From Desulfobacteraceae bacterium (GTDB taxonomy: Bacteria; Desulfobacterota; Desulfobacteria; Desulfobacterales; UBA5616): a DNA stretch of 34,663 nucleotides. This document shows, piece after piece, positions 8,002-16,638 of the stretch (positions are counted from its first letter, which is position 1; each line of letters begins with the position of its first letter). A program made the translations under genes and the position numbers. The stretch covers positions 1 through 34,663 of the forward strand of contig VMSV01000074.1 of the NCBI GenBank assembly GCA_013791935.1, read 5' to 3'. Under the pieces are notes generated by a model. That model was not told where the DNA came from and did not search any database. It worked only from the letters and a program-made list of their open reading frames with translations.

Positions 8002-8666
8002 TGATAAAGTCCTTTGGTATGAATATAATTTTCAACAGCGTCAGGGATCAAAAACCGCGCTGATCTTCCTTCCCGAATCATCTCCCGGATTTTTGTCGAG
8101 GAGATGCTAAGGGGGGTGACTTTCTGAACATAAACCGGCATCAGGTCCGGGTGACAATAGCATGCCTGGTCGGACTGAAAAACAAAATCCTTTGAAATTT
8201 TCCTGCACAGAAAATCATGAAGCATCGGGAACGGCCCTTCGATAGCCTTTAAGTCAGGATCAGGCCTCATCATGACAATGAAGGAAATCAGGCTTAACAG
8301 CTCCCGAAAGGATTTCCAGGTGTTGATTTCCAGAAAAGCATCCGACCCGATGATAAAATAGTATTTCGCCTTCCCGGCGCCTATGGTTTGGAAATACTTC
8401 ACCGTATCAACGGTAAAGGAAAGGCCGGCCCGTTGTAGCTCCACATGGGAGAGTTCAAAGCCCCGGCGGTTTTCCACGGCCAACCGGATCATTTCCATCC
8501 GGTCATGGGTGTTTTCAATTTGACCGGGGTTTTTATGGGGAGGAATGGCCGCGGGAATAAAAACAACCGAGGCGAGGTTAAAGGCCTCCTTCACCTCCCA
8601 GGCCGTTCTTAAATGCCCGTAATGAATTGGATTAAAGGTTCCACCATAGAGACCGATGTTGTTCAA
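7998..8666 (-). CDS. nadD: Nicotinate-nucleotide adenylyltransferase
   Basis: 222 residues, typical length. It transfers AMP from ATP to nicotinate mononucleotide in NAD biosynthesis. The nucleotidyltransferase signature GGTFNPIHYGHLR is at residues 9-21 and the second signature SISSTKIREMIREG is near the C-terminus; FIPAAIPPHK and YYFIIGSDAFLEI are also family features. The 3' end overlaps rsfS by 4 bases, and 34 bases separate the start from the upstream proA stop. Confidence 0.96.
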   Translation of the reverse strand: MNNIGLYGGTFNPIHYGHLRTAWEVKEAFNLASVVFIPAAIPPHKNPGQIENTHDRMEMIRLAVENRRGFELSHVELQRAGLSFTVDTVKYFQTIGAGKAKYYFIIGSDAFLEINTWKSFRELLSLISFIVMMRPDPDLKAIEGPFPMLHDFLCRKISKDFVFQSDQACYCHPDLMPVYVQKVTPLSISSTKIREMIREGRSARFLIPDAVENYIHTKGLYQ

Positions 8667-8700
8667 CCCATCTCCTTTATGAAATGACTCCTGCTGTCAT

Positions 8701-9957
8701 CTATGGCCGGACCTGACCTTCACCGAAAACCACAAATTTGGTGGTGGTCAACTCCTCAATGCCCATGGGACCAAAGGCATGCAGTTTTGAAGTGCTGATG
8801 CCGATCTCGGCCCCCAGACCCAGCTCTCCCCCGTCGTTAAACCGGGTGGAGGCATTCACCAGCACCACGGAGGAGCCCACGTCGCGAACAAATTGCCGGG
8901 CTGCCCGGTAATCGTTGGTCACGATGGCCTCGGTGTGGTTGGAGCCGTATTTTGCGATATGGGCCAGGGCCTCTTCCATATCCTCCACCACTTTAACGGA
9001 AAGGATCAGGTCCAGGTATTCTTCTGGCCAGTCGGCTTCCGTGGCCACGGGAATATTCTTTAAAATACGCCTTGTTTTCTCACAACCTCGAAGTTCAACC
9101 TTGGCGGATTGGAATTTTTCTGCCATTTTCGGCAGAAAGCCTTCCGCTGAAGATCGATGCACCAGAAGGGTTTCCATGGCATTGCAAACCCCGGGGCGTT
9201 GGACCTTTGCATTGAAGCAGATCTCCATGGCCATGTCAAAATCCGCGTTCCGGTCCACGTAAACATGGCAAACACCCTTGTAATGCTTCAGCACGGGAAT
9301 CTTTGAATTTTCAACCACAAAGCGAATGAGGCTTTCGCCGCCCCTGGGGATGATCAGATCAATATACTCTTCCTGTTTGAGCAGTTCGTTCACGGCAGCT
9401 CGGTCCCGAACGGGCACCACCTGGACGGCTTTTTCCGAAAGACCCGCTTCGGAAAGCCCCATACCGATAACCCGGGATAGAGCCTGGTTGGACAGCAAGG
9501 CCTCGGAACCGCCTCGAAGGATCACGGCATTGCCTGCTTTCAGGCAAAGGGCTGCCGCATCAATGGTGACATTGGGCCTGGCTTCATAGATAATGCCGAT
9601 CACTCCTAAAGGAATCCGCATTTTGGACACTTCCAGTCCGTTGGGCCTGATCCATGACCGGCTCAAGGTTCCCACCGGGTCCTGCAATTGAATAACATCT
9701 TTCAAGCCCTGAATCATGGAAGCAATGGTGGCTTCTTTGATGGTGAGACGGTCGAGCATGGCGCCGGAAATTCCCATCTCCCCGGCCCGGTCAAGGTCCT
9801 TTCGATTCTCCGCCATGATATTTTCAGATTCCTCATCCAATTTTCGGGCAATGGCGGATAAAGCGCTGTTTTTCATGGGCGTTGAACAGCGGGCCATTTG
9901 AAGGGAAGCCTGTCGGGAAGCCATGGCCATTTCAAGGATGGTTTTTTCAAGGGTCAT
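8701..9957 (-). CDS. proA: Glutamate-5-semialdehyde dehydrogenase (gamma-glutamyl phosphate reductase)
   Basis: 418 residues, full length. It catalyses the second step of proline synthesis, NADPH-dependent reduction of gamma-glutamyl phosphate. The aldehyde-dehydrogenase fold motifs are present: [43 protein letters not shown], and the catalytic Cys in [15 protein letters not shown]. The C-terminal [20 protein letters not shown] is diagnostic. It lies 43 bases downstream of proB in the same operon, so the two early proline enzymes are made together. Confidence 0.97.
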   Translation of the reverse strand: MTLEKTILEMAMASRQASLQMARCSTPMKNSALSAIARKLDEESENIMAENRKDLDRAGEMGISGAMLDRLTIKEATIASMIQGLKDVIQLQDPVGTLSRSWIRPNGLEVSKMRIPLGVIGIIYEARPNVTIDAAALCLKAGNAVILRGGSEALLSNQALSRVIGMGLSEAGLSEKAVQVVPVRDRAAVNELLKQEEYIDLIIPRGGESLIRFVVENSKIPVLKHYKGVCHVYVDRNADFDMAMEICFNAKVQRPGVCNAMETLLVHRSSAEGFLPKMAEKFQSAKVELRGCEKTRRILKNIPVATEADWPEEYLDLILSVKVVEDMEEALAHIAKYGSNHTEAIVTNDYRAARQFVRDVGSSVVLVNASTRFNDGGELGLGAEIGISTSKLHAFGPMGIEELTTTKFVVFGEGQVRP

Positions 9958-10000
9958 GATGTTGTTCCTCTTGATACGGAATATTCTTTTTTTTCATCTG

Positions 10001-11143
10001 CTACAAGCCGCATTCACCGGTCAGACTGAGGTTGTTCCTGTGAATGACCTCGTCATAGGACTTGGCCCCCAGACGTTCGCAAATGGCGGCGGTTTTCAAA
10101 CCCATGATATCTTTTATGTCCCGGGCGCTGTAGTTCACCAGGCCGATTCCCAAAAGTTCCCCGTTTTCAGCCTTTACGGATACCGGTGAGCCCACGGGGA
10201 AATCCCCTTCAACCCCGACAATTCCGCTGGGCAGAAGGCTTTTCCCTCTTTTCACCATGGCTTTTTTAGCGCCCTCATCCACCACAACCGTGCCTCTGGG
10301 TTTGGAGGAAAACCCGATCCAGCATTTCCGGCTGGCCAGTTTCTCCTTTTTGGGTACAAAAAAAGTACCTGTTTCCAGGCCGGAAAAAATGTCTGCCAGA
10401 ACATTTTTTCTTTTTCCGTTGGCAATGACCATGGGAATACCAGCCAAGGTAAGTTTCCTGGCGGCTTTTATTTTGGATCGCATGCCCCCGGTTCCAAGAG
10501 CCCCGGGAATGCCTCCGGCCATGTCTTCGATGTCTTTCGTGATGGTTGAAATCAGGGGCAGCAGTTCGGCATTTTCATAAACTTGAGTGTCATGGGTGTA
10601 GAGCCCGTCGATATCCGTTAAATTGATGAGGGCATGGGCATCCAGAAGCAGGGCAATCATGGCGGACAGGTTGTCGTTGTCCCCGAATTTGATCTCCTCC
10701 ACCTTCACCGTATCATTTTCATTGATAATGGGCACCACTTTCCAGGAAAGGAGAACGTTGAGGGTGTTTCGAGCGTTCAAATACCGGTTCCGGTTGGAAA
10801 GATCATCGCTGGTAAGAAGGATCTGAGCGACTTTTTTATCGTGTTTACTAAAGGCTTTTTCATACGCAAGGATGAGTCCGGCCTGACCCACCGCTGCTGC
10901 CGCCTGTCTTTGAGGAATCTGCTCCGGGCGCTGGGGCAGCCCCATTTTTTTAAGGCCTGAAGCCATGGCCCCTGAGGTCACCAGAATCACTTCCACCCCG
11001 AGGTTGATCAATCCGCTGATCTGGCCGGAGATGGATTTGATGGTGCCTAAGTTCAGCCCATTATCCTGGGTCAGGACATTGCTCCCGACTTTGATCACCA
11101 CCCGTTTTACTTTGGAGAAAGTGTCTCTCCTCATCCTATCCAT
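10001..11143 (-). CDS. proB: Glutamate 5-kinase with PUA domain
   Basis: 380 residues from the chosen start. It phosphorylates glutamate to gamma-glutamyl phosphate, the first step of proline synthesis and usual target of proline feedback. An amino-acid kinase domain runs ~10-260: VVIKVGSNVL, VTSGAMASGLKKMG, INENDTV, FGDNDNLSAMIA and GTGGMRSKIKAARKL. A C-terminal PUA domain (~285-365) follows. Three ATGs at 11152, 11143 and 11134 compete; 11143 is preferred because GGATGA lies eight bases upstream, but this is weak. All overlap or abut the obgE stop, so the genes are translationally coupled. Confidence 0.95.
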   Translation of the reverse strand: MDRMRRDTFSKVKRVVIKVGSNVLTQDNGLNLGTIKSISGQISGLINLGVEVILVTSGAMASGLKKMGLPQRPEQIPQRQAAAAVGQAGLILAYEKAFSKHDKKVAQILLTSDDLSNRNRYLNARNTLNVLLSWKVVPIINENDTVKVEEIKFGDNDNLSAMIALLLDAHALINLTDIDGLYTHDTQVYENAELLPLISTITKDIEDMAGGIPGALGTGGMRSKIKAARKLTLAGIPMVIANGKRKNVLADIFSGLETGTFFVPKKEKLASRKCWIGFSSKPRGTVVVDEGAKKAMVKRGKSLLPSGIVGVEGDFPVGSPVSVKAENGELLGIGLVNYSARDIKDIMGLKTAAICERLGAKSYDEVIHRNNLSLTGECGL

Positions 11144-12137
11144 TGGAATCATCCAGCCGTTGAACGATTTTGGACATCAGTTTCTCAAGACCCTGCCCGT
11201 CTTTTGCCGAAATTCGAAGCACTTCATCATCGGTGAATAAAGATTCAAATTTAGCAGCATTTTCTTCGGCCTGGTCCAGATCCAGTTTATTCAATACCAC
11301 AATTTGCGGTTTTTCAGCAAGTTTCGGATTGTATAAAAAGAGCTCCCGATTAATAATATTTAAATCCCTTAAGGGATCCTCGGGATCCAGAACCGAGGCA
11401 TCCACCAAATGCACCAGGATACGGGTCCGTTCAATGTGTTTGAGAAATTGTGTGCCCAGTCCGGCACCTTCATGGGCACCCTCGATCAGGCCGGGAATAT
11501 CCGCCACCACAAAGGGTTCCCCCCAGCCCGTCTGGACAACACCCAGATTTGGCGTGAGAGTGGTAAAGGGATAATTGCCGATTTTGGGTCTGGCCGAGGT
11601 GATGGCTTGAATCAGCGTAGATTTTCCGGCGTTTGGAAGGCCCATAATTCCCACATCCGCAAGGAGCTTCAGCTCCAGTTTCAGGGAAAAAGCCTCACCG
11701 GGTTCTCCGGGCTGTGCAAATCTGGGGGTTTTATGGGTGGAAGATTTGAACCGGGTGTTTCCCTGGCCGCCCCGGCCGCCTCTGGCCAGAACAAAATCTT
11801 CTTCGGGAAGCGTAAAGTCTTTTAGGATTTCACCGGTTTCTACATTGGTGACAAGGGTTCCGGGCGGGACTTCAAGGATTAAGTCCTCACCTTTTTTCCC
11901 GGCTCTCTGCTGGCCTGCGCCGCCGGAACCATTCTGTGCCGTAAATTGTCTTTTGAATCGGAACTGATATAAGGTGCGTTTACGCGATGTTGCGCGAAGA
12001 ATGATATCTCCGCCCTTTCCCCCGTCGCCCCCGTCCGGCCCACCATGGGAGATGAATTTTTCTCTTCTAAAACTGACGCAACCGCCTCCCCCATGGCCGG
12101 CTTCAACGGTAATAATGGCTTCATCAATGAATTTCAC
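11136..12137 (-). CDS. obgE: Obg-family GTPase (CgtA), 50S assembly and stress factor
   Basis: 333 residues. The glycine-rich Obg domain covers residues 1-158 ([38 protein letters not shown]). The GTPase domain follows with G1 [10 protein letters not shown]3 [16 protein letters not shown] and G4 LNKLD. The long acidic C-terminal OCT extension of some homologues is absent. It assists 50S subunit maturation and links to stringent-response signals. It overlaps rpmA by 4 bases; the L21-L27-Obg order is one of the best conserved in bacteria. Confidence 0.97.
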   Translation of the reverse strand: MKFIDEAIITVEAGHGGGGCVSFRREKFISHGGPDGGDGGKGGDIILRATSRKRTLYQFRFKRQFTAQNGSGGAGQQRAGKKGEDLILEVPPGTLVTNVETGEILKDFTLPEEDFVLARGGRGGQGNTRFKSSTHKTPRFAQPGEPGEAFSLKLELKLLADVGIMGLPNAGKSTLIQAITSARPKIGNYPFTTLTPNLGVVQTGWGEPFVVADIPGLIEGAHEGAGLGTQFLKHIERTRILVHLVDASVLDPEDPLRDLNIINRELFLYNPKLAEKPQIVVLNKLDLDQAEENAAKFESLFTDDEVLRISAKDGQGLEKLMSKIVQRLDDSNG

Positions 12138-12388
12138 GCTTCATATACGCTTACTTTTTTGCGTGTGCGCCCCACTTTTTCGTATAAAACAACACCATCT
12201 ATTTTTGCAAACAGGGTGTAATCCTTACCCATCCCAACATTGTTGCCGGGATGAATTCGGGTTCCGAGCTGCCTGATAATAATGCTGCCTGCTGTTACCG
12301 CCTGACCGCCATAACGCTTTACACCGCGCCTCTGACCATTGCTGTCCCGGCCGTTTTTAGAGCTTCCGCCTGCTTTTTTATGTGCCAT
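12134..12388 (-). CDS. rpmA: 50S ribosomal protein L27
   Basis: 84 residues, starting [20 protein letters not shown], the standard L27 N-terminus that reaches the peptidyl-transferase centre. There is no Firmicute-type N-terminal extension needing cleavage. [21 protein letters not shown] is the family core. It lies 104 bases downstream of rplU and overlaps obgE by 4 bases. Confidence 0.98.
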   Translation of the reverse strand: MAHKKAGGSSKNGRDSNGQRRGVKRYGGQAVTAGSIIIRQLGTRIHPGNNVGMGKDYTLFAKIDGVVLYEKVGRTRKKVSVYEA

Positions 12389-12492
12389 GATTCAATCTCC
12401 GCGTACTGAAATAATTTTTATCCGCCATTCCTTTAACCTATTCCCGGAATCCGTTATCAATCCCATTGCCGGCAAGGGTTCAGGGCAGGGGG

Positions 12493-12804
12493 TTACATTT
12501 CAATTTTATCGATTTTTACAGTGGTAAAGAATTGACGGTGTCCCTGTTTCCGCCGATATCCTTTCCGCCGTTTATATTTGAATACGATAATTTTTTTGGC
12601 CTTTCCCTGTTCAACAATATGTCCTCTGACCGACACATTTTCCAGAAGAGGTCGGCCCATGGTAAGATTCTCACCATCTGAAACCATCATAACACGGTCA
12701 AAGGTCACCTCTGATCCCACATCCCCGATCAGTTTTTCCAGCCGCAGGGTTTCCCCTTCCATTAGTCTATATTGCTTTCCGCCTGTATGAACGATAGCGT
12801 ACAT
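12493..12804 (-). CDS. rplU: 50S ribosomal protein L21
   Basis: 103 residues, standard length. It opens MYAIVHTGGKQYRLMEGETL and ends with the rRNA-binding basic segment FKYKRRKGYRRKQGHRQFFT. It is the first gene of the minus-strand operon; the ATG at 12804 is preceded by GAAGGGGAGATAAAA, a strong ribosome-binding site. Confidence 0.98.
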   Translation of the reverse strand: MYAIVHTGGKQYRLMEGETLRLEKLIGDVGSEVTFDRVMMVSDGENLTMGRPLLENVSVRGHIVEQGKAKKIIVFKYKRRKGYRRKQGHRQFFTTVKIDKIEM

Positions 12805-12946
12805 TTTTATCTCCCCTTCTGCTTTAGGTCTTTTTAAAAGGACTTGAAAAGTCTCTGAAATTTAAATAAAAGACTCTAAAGCGCTTTTTTCGGCAAGGCC
12901 TTTATTCTTACGTTGCATATTCCAATCGCTGTTTAAAAAGTGTTTA

Positions 12947-12974
12947 TATTTAAATCATCTACAAATTTTGTCAA
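12947..12974 (-). promoter_or_regulatory. Sigma-70-type promoter of the rplU operon
   Basis: On the minus strand a perfect -35 TTGACA lies at 12974-12969 and a -10-like TAAATA at 12952-12947, 16 bases apart in AT-rich DNA. This leaves a leader of about 135 bases before rplU. It is the only good promoter-like site seen ahead of the eight-gene block. Confidence 0.5.
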
Positions 12975-13015
12975 GCAAATTATGAATCTATTCCGTTAAT
13001 TTATGGAGAATTTTT

Positions 13016-13813
13016 CTGGGCCCTCTTATTAAACATGACATTCTTCACCGAAGCTCGGACACCAGGATCCAATGGTCGGGCGATCTCATCGGCGAAGAAC
13101 CCCTTGCCATTAGAATTCAGGGCAATCCTTATTCCGTTGTCATGCGTACACCGGGCAACGAAAAGGCCCATGCCGCCGGATTTTGCCTGGGAGAGGGCAT
13201 TGTGGAGACCCTGGAGGATATCACCTCCCTGGCGCTTTGCGATGGGCCGGACAGCCATGTGGTTACCGTGACCCTTACCGAAAAAAGACGACAGGAAATC
13301 CCTCGAATCATGGACAGGCGAGGCTTCATCAGCCAGACCAGTTGCGGCATCTGCGGAAAAGAACTCATTGAAGATCTGGTCCAGGAAATTCTTCCTGTGA
13401 ATAAAACCATCTCTCTAACCGTGGATCAGGCCCTGCACCTTCTTGAAAACCTCAACCATCATCAACCCCTCGGGCGGAAAACACGCGCCTGCCATGCAGC
13501 AGCTCTTTTCGATCCGGATTTGAATCTCTTGGCCGTGGCCGAAGATGTAGGCCGTCACAATGCCCTGGACAAGGCCATTGGTGAACTATTTTTAGATCGG
13601 AGACTTTCGGAGGCCTCCATCCTGGTCCTGTCTTCCAGGATCAGTTACGAGCTGGTCCAGAAGGCGGCCCGAGCCCGTATTCCAGTGATCCTTGCGGTTT
13701 CAAGGCCCACATCCCTGGCGGTTTCGCTCTCGGAAAAACTCAACATGACCCTGGCTTGCCTTTCCAAATCCTCAGGGCTTGATATTTTCTGCGATACGCA
13801 TCGGATGCTGTGA
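13016..13813 (+). CDS. fdhD: FdhD, sulfurtransferase for formate dehydrogenase maturation (start anomalous)
   Basis: FdhD passes sulfur from IscS to the molybdenum/tungsten bis-MGD cofactor of formate dehydrogenases. Key motifs: RTPGNEKAHAAGFCLGEG, the conserved Cys pair in TSCGICGKEL, ARACHAAALFD-like HxAALF and VAEDVGRHNALDKAIGE. Conserved N-terminal sequence (GEEPLAIRIQGNPYSVVMRT) is encoded upstream of the first in-frame ATG at 13142, and the frame is open back to a TGA at 12983 but contains no ATG, GTG or TTG there. The CTG at 13016 has GGAG seven bases upstream and would give 265 residues, the normal family size. Alternatively an ATG at 13003 in the neighbouring frame becomes correct if one T of the T5 run at 13011-13015 is extra. 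Both readings are inference. Confidence 0.9.
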   Translation: MGPLIKHDILHRSSDTRIQWSGDLIGEEPLAIRIQGNPYSVVMRTPGNEKAHAAGFCLGEGIVETLEDITSLALCDGPDSHVVTVTLTEKRRQEIPRIMDRRGFISQTSCGICGKELIEDLVQEILPVNKTISLTVDQALHLLENLNHHQPLGRKTRACHAAALFDPDLNLLAVAEDVGRHNALDKAIGELFLDRRLSEASILVLSSRISYELVQKAARARIPVILAVSRPTSLAVSLSEKLNMTLACLSKSSGLDIFCDTHRML

Positions 13814-13831
13814 GAGGTACATAAATAAAAC

Positions 13832-13854
13832 GGCCCTTTTTTTTAAAAAGGGCC
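13832..13854. terminator. Bidirectional hairpin terminator between fdhD and the LRR gene
   Basis: GGCCCTTTTT and AAAAAGGGCC are perfect 10-base arms with a 3-base loop, lying between the convergent fdhD and LRR genes. The A/T half of the stem gives a T-run in either direction. Confidence 0.75.
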
Positions 13855-13881
13855 ATATAGATTAGTGAATTTACGATTTTT

Positions 13882-14655
13882 CTATTGATCCATGATCACC
13901 GTGTCTGAAAGCACTTTCTGAAGGGATTTAATCCCCTTCTTGGTGACATCGGTGCTGAAAAGGGAGAGCCACCGGAGTTTTTTCAGGCCTTCCAGGAAGG
14001 TAAGGGCTTTGTCTGAAATCTGGGTGCCGTCCAGGTAAAGCATTTCAAGGTCCGTGAGGTCTTTGAGACCTTCAGCGCCGGCATCGGTAATTTCCGTATT
14101 GCTTAAATAGAGTATTTTAAGCCCCGTCATTTTGCTGATATACCGAAATGACAGATCGGTAATCTGGGTGGAGCCCAGGTTCAACACTTCCAGGTTTTCA
14201 AAATTCGCCAGGTATTTTACCCCTTTGTCCGAGATCTGGTTTTTACTGACATCCAGATCTTTAATGGAGGTGAGGTGTTTGATCTGGTTCAGCCCGCTGT
14301 TGGTCACCCGTGTTTCGCTGATGGATAATACTTCCAGGTTGCCCAGGTTTTTTAGAACCTTAAAGGATGTCAGTCCCCGGTCGTTCAGCCGGGTCCGGAA
14401 CAGATAAAGTCGCTTGATGTTTTTACAGTTTTTGAGGTATTTCAACCCATCCCCGGCTGTCCAGGTACCATCCAGGAAAAGGGTTTCCAGTTCGGTAAGG
14501 CCCCTGATGTATTTTAGACTCTCATCAGATACTTCCATGGAAGCGAGATCCAGGTTCTTGACTCTTTTCATATCGCTTTTCGTCAGGGGCTCCATGGCTT
14601 CTTTGCCGATCGCCTCTTTGATCATTTTTTTGATCATGTCCTGCTGATTCATCAT
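13882..14655 (-). CDS. Leucine-rich-repeat protein, cytoplasmic
   Basis: 257 residues from the ATG at 14655, chosen because AAGGATGATA lies 5-14 bases upstream; the ATG at 14667 has no spacing from the AAAGG. From ~residue 45 there are about nine 23-25-residue LRRs of the kind LTELETLFLDGT / LTSIKDLDVSKNQISDKGVK. Many units contain an 'I(T/S)D.G..L' turn like ribonuclease-inhibitor/F-box-type repeats. No signal peptide or membrane segment is seen, so it should be an intracellular protein-binding scaffold; the partner is unknown. It is downstream of coaE on the same strand (98-base gap) and ends at the shared terminator. Confidence 0.8.
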   Translation of the reverse strand: MMNQQDMIKKMIKEAIGKEAMEPLTKSDMKRVKNLDLASMEVSDESLKYIRGLTELETLFLDGTWTAGDGLKYLKNCKNIKRLYLFRTRLNDRGLTSFKVLKNLGNLEVLSISETRVTNSGLNQIKHLTSIKDLDVSKNQISDKGVKYLANFENLEVLNLGSTQITDLSFRYISKMTGLKILYLSNTEITDAGAEGLKDLTDLEMLYLDGTQISDKALTFLEGLKKLRWLSLFSTDVTKKGIKSLQKVLSDTVIMDQ

Positions 14656-14753
14656 GATTTTTATCATCCTTTATATGGAACAGGGCGGGTATATGTTAAT
14701 TTTGGTCTATACAATATGTATTTTTGCTTGTTTAGTCAAGCTTTTATCTTGTA

Positions 14754-15395
14754 TTAAATTTTTGGAGACCTGTTTGCTTGAATATCTTTTAATTTCTGCC
14801 ACACCATTTTTACCTGAGCCATTGTGTTTTCCAGCGAGCCTGAATTGTCCACCACCAGATGACAAAGCTGTTTTTTCTCTTCCACGGACATCTGGGAGCG
14901 AATCATTTTAAGGGCAAGGACCTGGCTGTTTCCATCCCTTTGCATGAGTCTTTCAAGCTGGATGGTTTCCGGTGCGTACACCATGAGAAGACAATCGAAC
15001 ATGGCCTGCATTCGGGTTTCCAGAAGCAGGGGGACCACCACCTGAATAATGGCATCAGGATCTTTTTGAGTGATCTTGTCCACCTCTTCATAAAACAGGG
15101 CCCCCAGCCTGGGGTGGATAAAACCTTCAAGCTTTTTCCGCTTGCCCTCATCTTGAAAAACCACCGCCCTGAGCTTGTCCCGGTCCAGGGTTCCGTCCTG
15201 TCCGACCATTTCAGCACCGAAAAAATCCACGATATCGTGGTAGGCCGGATGGCCCGGCTCTACCACTTTGCGGCTTAAAACGTCATAGTCGATCACCGGC
15301 GCACCCAGCTCTTCAAGCAGCTTTGCCACCGTTGATTTTCCGGTGGCAATGCCACCGGTAACCCCCACCAGCAGTCGCCCTTTGTTTTCTTCCAT
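14754..15395 (-). CDS. coaE: Dephospho-CoA kinase
   Basis: 213 residues, usual length. It phosphorylates dephospho-CoA, the last step of coenzyme A synthesis. The P-loop GVTGGIATGKST is at residues 11-22, followed by the family features VIDYDVLSRKVVEPGHPAY, LRAVVFQDEGKRKKLEGFIHP, VVPLLLET and LERLMQRDGNS. It is 29 bases downstream of the acyl-CoA dehydrogenase gene and probably read through from it, which would tie CoA supply to acyl-CoA metabolism. Confidence 0.95.
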   Translation of the reverse strand: MEENKGRLLVGVTGGIATGKSTVAKLLEELGAPVIDYDVLSRKVVEPGHPAYHDIVDFFGAEMVGQDGTLDRDKLRAVVFQDEGKRKKLEGFIHPRLGALFYEEVDKITQKDPDAIIQVVVPLLLETRMQAMFDCLLMVYAPETIQLERLMQRDGNSQVLALKMIRSQMSVEEKKQLCHLVVDNSGSLENTMAQVKMVWQKLKDIQANRSPKI

Positions 15396-15424
15396 GGCGT
15401 TTTTTCCACCTCGGGAATGAGTGG

Positions 15425-16591
15425 CTATTTTTTCGCTTTCTTGATTCCCAGATAATCCGTTGCGATAATGGTTTTACAGATATTGGCCGAACCCTCCACA
15501 ATCACATAGGTGGGGATGTCGCGGTAATATCTGGCCACGGGGTATTCTGTGGAATAGCCATAGGCTCCCATGATTCGCATGGAGTAGTTGGCGCATTTCA
15601 TGGCCACTTCTCCGGCAAAATACTTGGCCATGGCCACTTCCGTGGGATTGTTTTCATTGCCCTGGTCTTTCTGCCAAGCGGCCTTGTACACCAGCATGCG
15701 GGCTGCTTCCACTTCTGTGGCCATCTGGGCCACCAGGTCCTGATTCATCTGGAAGTTGCCCACGGGCTCTCCGAACTGCTTTCTTTCCATGCAGTATTTG
15801 GCGGCGATTTCAAGACAGGCCTGGGCGCATCCCACGGCTCCGGCTGCTGCGGATATGCGGGTGTTCGCCAGAGAACTGAATACAATTTTAGCACCATCTC
15901 CGGGATTTCCCAGAATGTTTTCCTTGGGAACTTTCACATTGTCGAAGAATACTTCCCCTGTGGGGGACAAAAAGGAACCCATCTTGGACAGATCGCTGGT
16001 GGACACGCCTTTGAAGTTTTTCGGCTCCACAACAAATGCTGAGAGGCCCTTGCTTCTTTTGGATTTGTCGGTATAAGCATACACGATCAGGACATCGGCC
16101 TGATGGGCATTGGATATCCAGTTTTTGGACCCGTTCAGAACCCAGTGGTCACCCTTGTCTTCCGCCGTGGTTTCAATGGACAACACGTCTGATCCCGCAT
16201 TGGGCTCGGTGATGGCGAATCCGCCTAAAAACTTTCCGTTGCACAGGTTGGGAATATATTTCTTTTTTACTTCTTCCGACAAACTGTATTTGTAAATGGG
16301 GTAGGCGCATCCCAGGCCCTGAAGATTGATCTGAACTCGAAGAGAGCTGTTCACCCGGGCGATTTCTTCCGTGATGATGCAGGCCGCCATCCAGCCCATG
16401 TTTTCTCCGCCGTATTCTTCCGGAATCACCGCCCCGTAAAATCCCAATTCTCCCATGGGCCTTACGACTTCCTCCACCGGAAAATAATGGTTGGCGTCCC
16501 ATTCTTCCACTTTCGGGGCAATTTGTTTATTGGCGAATTCCCGTACTGCTTTCTGAAGCATTTCCAATTCCCGGGAAAGTTTAAAATCCAT
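15425..16591 (-). CDS. Acyl-CoA dehydrogenase (possibly glutaryl-CoA type)
   Basis: 388 residues, a full-length FAD-dependent acyl-CoA dehydrogenase. Visible motifs are GGFAITEPNAGSDV (FAD/substrate), NGSKNWISNAHQADVLIVYA, RKQFGEPVGNFQMNQ, and the catalytic Glu366 in YVIVEGSANICKT, where most relatives read YEGT. It passes electrons to ETF. The VEGSANICK end and the SSLRVQINLQ segment remind me of the non-decarboxylating glutaryl-CoA dehydrogenases of sulfate reducers; this is from memory and unproven. A strong Shine-Dalgarno, AAGGAGATAAGGAAA, precedes the ATG. It lies 47 bases downstream of the thiolase, fitting a beta-oxidation or aromatic/dicarboxylate degradation pair. Confidence 0.9.
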   Translation of the reverse strand: MDFKLSRELEMLQKAVREFANKQIAPKVEEWDANHYFPVEEVVRPMGELGFYGAVIPEEYGGENMGWMAACIITEEIARVNSSLRVQINLQGLGCAYPIYKYSLSEEVKKKYIPNLCNGKFLGGFAITEPNAGSDVLSIETTAEDKGDHWVLNGSKNWISNAHQADVLIVYAYTDKSKRSKGLSAFVVEPKNFKGVSTSDLSKMGSFLSPTGEVFFDNVKVPKENILGNPGDGAKIVFSSLANTRISAAAGAVGCAQACLEIAAKYCMERKQFGEPVGNFQMNQDLVAQMATEVEAARMLVYKAAWQKDQGNENNPTEVAMAKYFAGEVAMKCANYSMRIMGAYGYSTEYPVARYYRDIPTYVIVEGSANICKTIIATDYLGIKKAKK

Positions 16592-16638
16592 TTTCCTTAT
16601 CTCCTTTTATATTGATTAAATGTTTCACTTCTTGTGTT

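Noticed and set aside
13035..13271. 78-codon frame beginning at ATG 13035
   Set aside because: It overlaps conserved fdhD codons in another frame and has no recognisable product; the fdhD frame is the real one.
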